Positions 55,612 through 64,000 of a stretch of DNA of 64,000 bases are shown one piece after another. The stretch is from Romanomermis culicivorax (Eukaryota > Nematoda > Enoplea > Mermithida > Mermithidae): the NCBI GenBank assembly GCA_963922205.1, contig CAWUHX010000085.1:744001-808000 (forward strand), written 5' to 3'. Below the pieces are notes generated by a model that worked only from the letters and a program-made list of their open reading frames with translations, did no database searches and was not told the DNA's origin. Each line of letters begins with the position of its first letter. The first letter of the stretch is position 1. Both the position numbers and the translations under genes were made by a program.

Positions 55612-58600
55612 CAACATGGCAGAAATCTGTTGGAAAAGACTTCGAAAACACGAATCAAACCGAAAACTCGTACACCATGAATTCGAAATCGCAAAAAATT
55701 GACCCTTTACATGATGCGAAAACTCCAAATGCTGATCTCACGCTAGAAGTAGCTGTTTTCGTCGACCATCTACTCTGGCAGAGATTCGAAAAAAAATTCG
55801 CTCGAGACTCCGGAACTCATTTGCGGCGGTTCGTGTTTACTGTAGTTCAAAATGTAAATTTCTTAAATATTCTTACGACTCGTGATTCATCCGTATTATA
55901 TCTGCTCATTCCCTTTCCTTTTAAGGCTCAATTGATCTATAAATATAACATGTTCGAGCCGACGATGGATTTCAATCTTGTCCATTACGATGTACTTACA
56001 AAACCGTCGGTAAACACCGATTTTTATGTTTTTTTCACGGCGACAATTTCTTTATGACATTTGACGCGCGGCCTATTTTTAGACTCAATTGAGAGTGCAT
56101 TCTGATCCGTCCAGGTATTTGGCACACTTTTGCAACTATCAATTAAGGATGAGGCGCCTGGGATACGATTGGGATATTGCCGTGTTATTCACAGGGTAAA
56201 TTGCCTCACCATAAATTCTCCTTAACATTGGCTGTTTTGCAGGTTTGAGTAAGCAAGTACAAGATCAACAAATCCTCTGTCAAAGATGTGGAACTATTCG
56301 CTTAGTCTTCTTTTTAAAGGGTTAAATGTTACTTCGCTGAAATCATGCATGCTTTTTCCAGAAAAACCGTTAAACTACAGCATCATTTTCATTTTTATGA
56401 CGTCTTTCTCTTCTTTTCTTTCTCATTTTCTTTCTCATTTTCCTTCATCATCTTCTTGATCGATGCTGGGGAGCAGAATCTGCTGAGGGTCAGCAAGAAT
56501 CTGATGGGGGTCATCAAAACCTGCTAGGGGTCTAGATCCCTCCAAATCCATCACCCATGTACATGTATGTTGACCCTCCAGCGGATTCTTGTTGACCCGC
56601 AGAAGATTCGACCACCCAACATTGATAAGAAAGATGATGAAGGAAAACGAAAAAAATGGACAGATGTCATAAAATGACAATGATACCGAGTTTTCTAAAC
56701 AAAGCGTACTAGAAAGTAACATTAAAACTTTCAAATGGCTGACCAAGCGAATACTCTCACATACTTTACTAATGTAGATGGAAGAATATGGATGTCAGGA
56801 GACCCATCTTTTTGTTACCAAGAAACAAAAAAATTTCCATCCTATATCCTGTCCTGGCTGACCCCCAGCAGAATTTCTATACTGTGCGCACAAGTTTATA
56901 ATTTTCCTACTGCCGAAAACATACCAACAAACCAAAAATATTTAAAGCTTATACTTTCTACATCAGGAATTGCTCTTGCGAAACACATCAAATTATGCAT
57001 TGTGTGTTACAAAAGCAAAATACTCATATGCGGAACTTTGAGTCCATGTGAAACAGGGTTAGGACTGCGGAAAATCGTAGATGTTTCCAAAGAATCATCT
57101 AAGACATTGTAATTTAAGAGAATCTTTTTTGGAATTTCTTAATGTTTTGATTTATTTTATCTTTCGCTTAATAGCACCAGCCATCCGATCACATGACTCT
57201 TCTGATTTTCTAGCTGCATTTTATTTTCGTCAATTTTTTAGCTATATTCTGTTGAGCCAATGGAAAAAATACTTTGTGTTGAACCAGTGGAAAAAAAACA
57301 AAAAAAACAAAGAACAGAATAAAAAAATGGAAAAATATATTAATAATAATTTGTTGAGGCAACCTATTCCCGCTACTCTGAGCTTCTGTAAATGTTAGGC
57401 TCGGTTCGGCACTTGAACCCGGGACCTTGCGGCTACCGTCCGCACGCTCTAACCAACGGAGCCAACTGAGCAACAGGAAAAGTGCTCTCTTTTTTGCAAC
57501 AATTCGTAGTTGAGGTGGTTGTTGTGACCACTCTCAACAAATTGATAGAGTGAATCAAAATGCTGCTTTATTGATAATAACATATTTTAATGATTCATAA
57601 CACTTTCAATTTTTTTGCTCTGTACGCCGAATTTCAAACACAACTGGCATCAAAACCATAAGGTCATTGAACGCAATCAGGTCTATATTCCATTATTTTG
57701 AAATGATCGACGCAGCGGGCGGACTTTTGGCAAACGCAGCCTTACTATCAGGAAATCAATTTCAACAATTTTGAAATAATTGAAACAAGTGATCGTCGAA
57801 GAGTCTGTATCACGAAGGAAAAATTTATTAAATAAAGCCAACGAGCCTCCCATAATTTTGAATAATCATTTGGCAGCGACTTTGCTGCGTCGATCATTTC
57901 AAAACGAATAGAGTATAGTGGCATCAAGTAAAAGATAAAGCAGAGGAAAAAATAAGAAATTCCGAAAAAGATTCTGTTAAATTATAATGTCTCAGATAAT
58001 TTTCTTGGAAACTCCAGGGATTTTCTGCAGTCTTAATCCCATCACACATGGAATCAGATTTCGCTTGTGATTCTTTTGATTTTGTTGCACTCAGTGTATA
58101 ATTCGATCTTTGAAATTTGAAATTGAAATTTTAATTGAAAGTCATTCCTGATGTAGAAAATATGAGCTTTATAATATTTGCGATTTGTTGGTATGTTTTC
58201 GGCAGTAGAAAAATATAAATTTGTCCATACAAGCACAGCATAGAAATTCTGCTGCTGGTCAGCCAAGACAGTGAGTAGGATGAAAATTTTTTCATTTTCT
58301 GATAACAAAAAGACGGATCCTCTAACATTCAAACATTATATTCTTTGATCTATTTTAGTAAAATATGTGAAAGTATTCGCCTAGTCAGCAATTTTTAAAG
58401 TTTGAATGTTACTCCCTTGGTATCAAATATGCTTTATTTAGAAAAATCGTTGCCATGGTCATTTTTAATGACATCTTTCCATTTTTTTCTCATTTACCTT
58501 CATTATCTTCCTTATCAATGCTGGGTAGTCGGATCTGCAGGGGTCAGCAAGAATCTGCAGAAGGTCAATTAAAATCTGCTTGGGGTCTAAACCACCCTAT

Positions 58601-61600
58601 GTGCATGTATGCTTGTATCAATTTAGTTTGACCAAAATTACAATGTTATGCGTAATGAGGGGATGTACTGTCAAGTACTATTGCTAAATAAACGGTCCTT
58701 TTATTTCCCTTATTTCTGACTCATTAAAGGTCATATGACCGCTCTTCATGCTGACAAAATTTGGAGTTCGGTCCAAACCTATTTGGGTTACTGTTGACCA
58801 AAAAATGCAAAATTTTGGCTGCTAAATCTTTAAATTTTTGCATTTTTCTGTTCATAAAAAAGTTAAAAAACAATGTGCTATCATGAATATGGCAGACAAA
58901 TGTAGCGCAATATCTGCTCTATCATTTAAAGAAAAATTGAACAAAATATACTACAAATTGACAGAACTGTACATGAAAATGCAACATCAACCAATTTTGC
59001 AGTTTTATGCAAATTTTTGCAATTTCACATGCTCATAACATCGTAAAAATAGATTTTTGTGATTGTTGTCATGGTAATCAGCGTCAAAAACAGAACAACA
59101 TGTTTAGAATTCAGGCAATCTTTTGTTTAGGTTATAGGACCTCGCGATGATCCTTACAGAAAGTGATTCTTGAAAGTTATCAGATATTTGACAGAATGAA
59201 ACTGCTCTGCTTGGGCCCAAGTGATTTGCTAAAAACTAAGAAATGATAAACAATGAAACTTATTTAGGCAACGCATTGTTTCACTCTTCATCAGATTAAC
59301 TTGAAGAACTTGCTGCTAGCGTAAAAACCCATAAGTGAGCTCTTCGTCATGATATAAACTTCGATTTACTGTTTTTGAGATCTATTGTTTTGTGTACTTC
59401 AATGGAACAAATACTTAATAACTATCCCATTATGGCAGTAAAGAATAAAGCATCAAAGATGAAAAAAACAACAATTATAATGTGAATTTTTAATAGGCCT
59501 CCCGCAGATCAATCAATTGATGGCCACCAGGTGGGCGTTTCTAGATACCCTGGAGCCAGTGCGTGTGAGGGTATAAAGTTGTAATCAGCTTTGGAATTTA
59601 TGAGATGGTCTGGAAGTCTGGGGTGCAATAATTAAGCATGGGCAAGATTTATCCTCAACAATGGGTCTATGGGACCCGAAGAGGGCAGGGTGTCTGAGGT
59701 CTAATGGTGTAAAGGATAGGCATAGGGTGCAATTGTTAAAGCAGAGTTGAAGACTTGTCCTCAACTATGGGTCTCTCGCTAGGAATTCGGTGCTTTAATG
59801 ACCAAGAGTAGGAGTAAGAATTGTCCTCAATTATAGTGGCTGCGAGTCTGGAGTGCAATGATTAAGTATAAACATAAGATACAATGGTTAATCTTCATTC
59901 ACGAAAACAACAGCTTCTCCATTTTTATGCAATTATTAGCATCGCTTCTTGTTGTCAAATGCTGTCCGCACTTCCTCAATCTCATTTCAAAACTTGCCAT
60001 CTGCGTTGCAATTTTGATCTGCACTGGAAAATAGGGGTATCGGGAAGCCTCCTTAAAATATTTAGATTTTTCGGGGTAATGGGGATTCTAAGTATGATTT
60101 GGGGCAAATGGATGATCGAAAATAAGAGACAGTCAGGGTAAGGGAACACAATTATTTCTGGTTATAGTGAAAACAACTATATAGTGTAGTGTGAATACAC
60201 TACAAGCATTGCCTACTCATTAGCTGCTTCATAATATGTCTCACCATATGAAAGTTAGTCTCATTCAATTTTATTAGTCTGCTAGTAACATGTTATTGGT
60301 ATGGCATCAATTTTTAGTGCACCCTGGTTTATTTCGCGTTTGTTTTTAACAGGCAAAACTTGTACACGCACAATGGAAAACGTTCCGTTGAGTTCGATGG
60401 TTATGCCCGCATGGGCGGCGTTTGCAGCAGCTACAACGGCTGTTTGATCGCCAAAGCTCACGATTTCACGTCGTCATTTATTTTGGCTCATGAATTGGCT
60501 CACAGTTTCGACATCAACCACGACGAAGCTGAAGGGTGCAGCACCGAGTTTTTGTTAAGTTCGACCATCGGAACTGGCCAAATCAAATTTTCGCAATGCA
60601 CCTTGAGAGCCTTTCGTAATTTCGTACACCGTTTAGAGTAAGTCGTTTCAATTTCAAAATTTTCAGTTTAAATTCAGATTTCAAAAATTCCAAATGTTGA
60701 GAAATTAACCTGCAAAATGTTTATTCATCTGGGTTGCTTCAAAACCGAAGGCTTTTCATGCACCGAATTTTTTGAACAGGAATACACTGAACAATGTGAG
60801 GCTAACAGCTAACAAGTAATGTATAATTATAAATTTTAAACTCTTATGGTACACTTAACAGTATAGTACACTTGACATCCAAATAATTTTAGTTCAGTTA
60901 AATTTACATTCATATTGAGCGATTAAAACTTTGATCTTTGAATGGAAAACTGGATCTTGAGAGAACCATAAAAACGAGTACAAACTTGGAAAATTCTCCA
61001 GTATCAAACAAATGTCTGTGCTACGCTGCCTAACGAATACATGTGCTATTCACTCTATTCTATGGACTCAAAAATGCTAGTTTAAACGAAATATAAACAT
61101 CAAGAATGTTTTTGATTAATGTAAATTTGACGAGGGTAGGTCTCCACGTGTGAATTCCAAAGTCACACTTGTTATGGTACATTTACTGGCTCATATCAAC
61201 TCGAATGATATTGCACTATGCTCCATTTATTTGAAAATGATCAATGCATCGATCTAATGGACGTAAGTTCAACAAGAAAAAATTATTGAACCTCATTATT
61301 GTAATGAGTGAAAAAAGTTTTTCGTCCACGAGCGGTAAACAGTACAGCGGAATATTTTTTCTCATAACCTCGTTAAATGGTTAAAATTTCTCGAGCAACA
61401 TTGAGTTGTCAAAAACAGATCTATCTAAATCAAAAGTGGATAAGCTTCGTCGTCTTTCTATGATTTTGGCGTTCCCGTTGGTATAAAGAAATTAAGCGTT
61501 TTCCTACGGTATAAAGTTATCCTTTCCGTGAAAATTTCAAATAAAATTGAACCTAATCTTTTGGTTGCCACTGTTTCTGTCATTTCAGACTGAACGGACT

Positions 61601-63137
61601 ATAGTCACTCTCGCCCCATACCTTTTGTTTAGATTGAACATTAAAGAAACATGCTATTAATTGAAGACTCACCCATACGTACCTCATCTTAAGAACAAAA
61701 TCAGATACAAACATGTCAAAATTTACATTGGATAGTTTTGGCTTATATCAAGAAAGTTTTTTTTCTGGGAGAATTATATTTGACTTACATAATCTTCTTG
61801 CTGCAAGCTCTCGAAGCTCAGAAAGATTTAGGCTTCCGTATATCAGAGAATATAATGCAGCACTCTTATTTGCATAGAGGTTTAATGATATATTCCAATA
61901 ATGTTTTTGGGCCTTCAACACTTTTTACCGGTTGTTATCAAATATGGGTCGACTTTGTGTTATACGAAGACTTTAATGTAAACACAGCAATATTACTCAC
62001 GTAATCAAGGATTACAACTCATTGGTACCACGACCAAATTATGCTTCTAATGCTTCTAAATTGCGAAATGACAACAAAATACTACTGTCGTCAAAATCGT
62101 TTACAGAAAACTTTTACCATAAAGCTTCTTATCCCGTAAATTCTTGGAGGTTGGTTGAGTATGCTCACTACGTGACATTACAGTATGTATAAAAATTGTA
62201 AAACAATAAAATAGTATTTCTTTCCAGATTTTTTTAGAATCGTTTTAAAAATAGACTATTGTTTTTTCTGTTATATTCAATGTCATTGTTGACTTGGCAT
62301 AATGTCCAAATACCATATTACCCGTTATGCGAAAGAAACCTGATTGAATCGATATAATTTTTAGTCGTAGTGATACAAACTGTCTGAGAAGATCGAGTCG
62401 CAAGCCGCCCATTTCTAATCTGAGAATATCCCACAAAAAAGAATTACCCGGTCGCATATTCACAGCTGATCATCAATGCGAAATTCGCCAGGGCAAAGGA
62501 CACAGCTTATTTACAGGCGTAATGGCTGTAAGTTATGTTTCACAATACTTGTGCTTTTCCAGTCATTCCACAGCTGAAGCTAAAAATCGCACAACTGCTA
62601 GTTCTTTGAACGACAGAAAGTTTGGAACCTTTTCGCAATTGGATTCCTTCAAAAAGATTCAATAATTACGTCTTTTATGCCTTATTGAAACTTGTTTAGG
62701 ACGGCAGAAGACACTCGGAAGATAACTTGTGCCAGACTTTACCATGCCACGATAGACGCCCGTCTTCATACATCACGCTTAATCACCCGGCTCTTGAAGG
62801 CACAGTTTGTGCCAAAAACAAGCATTGCGTATCAGGTCATTGTGTACCGTACGAGGTAGGCAGAGTCCAAATTCTATATTTACACTTATCGATAAAAATC
62901 CGAATTTTCAATTCTTAGCATAGCAGTCCACGCCTTCTTTGGACTAGTTGGTCCAATTGGTCACGATGCCGTTCAAATTTTGACAAACAAGCGCCATCCA
63001 AATGTATGAAAACCAGGACGAGGAAATGTGTTTCGTCCGATAATCCGCCCAAAGAAATTTGGGGTTGCATTGGTCATGACGCTGAGAAGCGAAGCTGTCT
63101 TATGAAATATTGTATATATAGTGCTAATAAAACTTGA
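55612..63137 (+). CDS. ADAMTS-like metalloprotease 3, reduced and diverged
   Basis: Exons 55612-55853, 55926-56009, 56083-56195, 60353-60637, 61878-61977 (weak), 62700-62855, 62919-63137 join in frame and share phases with ADAMTS-1 and -2; the second is 84 bases in all three genes. The catalytic domain has HELAHSFDINHDE: the three His and the Glu are kept, but the usual Gly of HExxHxxGxxHD is Asp. The Met-turn region reads FLLSS where the paralogues have VMSQS and IMSES. The disintegrin-like exon is clear (LCQTLPCHD, HPALEGTVC). A single TSP1 (WTSWSNWSRC) closes the protein, followed by AATAAA overlapping the stop region. The intron that splits HEIGH from GxxHD in the paralogues is absent. 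The middle TSP1, Cys-rich and two C-terminal TSP1 repeats are missing, and no clear propeptide was found. It may be a shortened functional protease, an inactive homologue, or a decaying copy. Confidence 0.75.
56260..57000. repeat. Palindromic repeat block in ADAMTS-3 intron
   Basis: The left part (about 56290-56540) reappears inverted in the right part (about 56570-56740): for example CATCATCTTCTTGATCGATG and GGGTCAGCAAGAATCTG are both mirrored. The right arm continues into a 125-codon ORF (56735-57112) whose first half is also present inverted at 58131-58328. I treat it as a transposon with internal palindromes, not a host gene. Confidence 0.6.
57399..57476 (-). other. tRNA-like sequence, possible SINE head
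   Basis: On the minus strand an A-box-like TGGCTCCGTTGG (57464-57453) and a B-box-like GGTTCAAGTGC (57419-57409, one mismatch to consensus) flank a five-pair stem TGCGG/CCGCA with a seven-base loop ACGGTAG, as in an anticodon arm. The acceptor stem is not paired, so it is a tRNA-derived repeat or tRNA pseudogene rather than a working tRNA. It lies in the 4.1 kb ADAMTS-3 intron. Confidence 0.6.
57683..57918. mobile_element. MITE family 2, copy 2
   Basis: 236 bp with ends CTATATTCCATTATTTTGAA and, inverted, CTATACTCTATTCGTTTTGAA, each followed inward by ATGATCGACGCAGC. Same family as 53239-53471; a partial third end occurs near 61217-61250. Confidence 0.7.
58131..58620. repeat. Third copy of the ADAMTS-3 intron repeat, inverted
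   Basis: About 490 bp that match, in reverse orientation, the right arm and ORF region of the block at 56570-56980. On the minus strand the ORF reads DPSFCYQKMKKF then SWLTSSRIS, parallel to DPSFCYQETKKF and SWLTPSRIS in the first copy. The 56.3-58.6 kb stretch may therefore be one element with large inverted ends (left 56.57, right 58.62) that holds the tRNA-like sequence and the second MITE. Confidence 0.6.
58621..60352. other. ADAMTS-3 intron, nothing recognised
   Basis: AT-rich, only short ORFs without domains. A patch at 59560-59880 repeats words such as GTCTGGGGTGCAAT, AACTATGGGTCT and TTGTCCTCAA several times at irregular spacing. Confidence 0.45.
62041..62260. mobile_element. MITE family 1, copy j
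   Basis: In the ADAMTS-3 intron before the exon at 62700. Keeps CTACTGTCGTCAAAATCGTTT, GTTGAGTATGCTCAC and a decayed right end AAAAATAGACTAT. Confidence 0.5.
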
Positions 63138-63250
63138 CTGTGTCTCCTTAGAGGATGTCTCACCGGTGTGCCATTGCTTGTTTTTCTTTTTTCTAACACT
63201 ACTTGTGGTGAAAACTTTTTACACAAATTAGCTGACAGCTCTCAATTGTC

Positions 63251-63354
63251 TGCTAGAATTTATATTTAGCACTGCTAGAGGCATCTTATGTGCTAGAATT
63301 TATATTTAGCACTGCTAGAATTTATATTTAGCACTGCTAGAGGCATCTTATGTG
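63251..63354. repeat. Short tandem duplications of TGCTAGAATTTATATTTAGC
   Basis: The 20-base word occurs three times (63251, 63291 and about 63313), twice followed by ACTGCTAGAGGCATCTTATG. This replaces the continuation of the transposase ORF. Confidence 0.85.
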
Positions 63355-63601
63355 TGCCGGGTTTCGAAAGTTCCATACTGACCTTCTCAACTAGATAATG
63401 AAATCTAATCGGAGTCATTCTGAAATATTTGAAGTACCACTCAGGATCGTTTTGCTCCAGTTGAGTGACTAGAGAATGGAATTGGCCAGTAATTAGTCGC
63501 CCTTCATTAATCGGTCTGACACACCAACGTCGTCGTGATTTCTTTTTGTTTGAACGACGAAGCAATAATAACAACATCAGAGTTTTAGAGTCTGAATCCA
63601 T
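63293..63601 (-). pseudogene. PIF/Harbinger (HARBI1-like) transposase, N-terminal fragment
   Basis: A 102-codon minus ORF starting at 63601 begins with an acidic/serine stretch (MDSDSK), a leucine run (LMLLLLLRRSNKKKSRRR), then WCVRPINEG and GQFHSLVTQLEQND followed by WYFKYFRMTPIRFHYLVEKV. This is the characteristic N-terminus of HARBI1-like DDE transposases (RRR.W.HPIN ... GEF..L...L..D...F..YFRM....F..LL). After about residue 72 the frame runs into the short tandem repeats and ends, so the DDE catalytic domain is absent from this strand segment. Confidence 0.75.
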
Positions 63602-63740
63602 AATGTTTATCTGAATAAGAATGAGAATGAAAAATTATGAAAACACATAATCGAAGGAAATCAACAAACAGATGATTAATATTAAACGTGCCGTTTGCCG
63701 AATGACGCTGGATGAAGTATAGCAGCAAAATATATGTAGC

Positions 63741-63812
63741 CGTCGCCGGCCGGCGCCAGTTGTAAAATATTTGAGTCCGGTGACAACCAGCGCCGGCCGG
63801 TGCCGGCCGGCG
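63741..63812. repeat. GC-rich inverted repeat with CCGGCCGGCGCC
   Basis: GCCGGCCGGCGCCAGTTG at the left is mirrored at the right (CAACCAGCGCCGGCCGG...) with about 16 of 18 matches, around an AT-rich loop. It lies upstream of the Harbinger fragment and could be part of its terminal region. Strikingly GC-rich against the AT-rich surroundings. Confidence 0.6.
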
Positions 63813-64000
63813 AAATATAGCAGGGGCTTAAGAACACCAAAAAATTCTAAAAAATCCGGGAATAGGAGATGACCATGCATCGTTAGCAGATTTTTTTGAA
63901 GTGGTAGTCAACTGTTACAGTGAGTCAATGTGAGAAAAAAGGCGGTCGCGTACGCAAGTTGATTATTATTTGCATGAGCATCTTTTTTTCTTTCGGATGC

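Overview
This 64 kb window is animal genomic DNA: AT-rich, intron-dense with GT-AG junctions, and full of transposon debris. An invertebrate, probably an arthropod, is my guess from the transposon mix (Penelope-like retroelements, hAT, a PIF/Harbinger fragment and many MITEs) and from the lineage-expanded ADAMTS-like proteases. I cannot name the species. All gene models were built by hand from splice signals, reading phase and comparison between paralogues inside the window.

Layout. 1-7795: head-to-tail array of a Penelope-like retroelement with a 2691 bp period (one partial and two complete ORFs). 7796-13414: gene-free DNA with two hAT-type elements that have 8-bp target-site duplications. 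13415-14212 (+): a three-exon gene for the RNA polymerase subunit RPABC4/RPB12. 15320-35736 (-): an ADAMTS-like metalloprotease gene (ADAMTS-1). Its ~11 kb intron holds a 200-bp-TIR element, a 98-bp minisatellite, an oppositely oriented four-helix MARVEL-type membrane protein gene (24072-26252, +) and another hAT-like element. 38761-49929 (-): a second ADAMTS-like gene (ADAMTS-2), for which a phase-consistent 16-exon, 1040-residue model can be drawn. 54594/55612-63137 (+): a third, reduced and diverged ADAMTS-like gene (ADAMTS-3), divergently oriented to ADAMTS-2. 63138-64000: a truncated PIF/Harbinger transposase and GC-rich palindromes.

The three proteases share intron phases and homologous exons, so they are a local tandem family. 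ADAMTS-1 and -2 keep the complete zinc motif HExxHxxGxxHDE and the pro / catalytic / disintegrin-like / TSP1 / Cys-rich / TSP1 order. ADAMTS-3 has lost the middle TSP1 and Cys-rich exons and an intron inside the catalytic domain, and has substitutions at the zinc motif and the expected Met-turn. These would be secreted extracellular-matrix-type proteases. The rest of the window is largely mobile DNA, including two short MITE families (about ten and two to three copies) inside introns and between genes.
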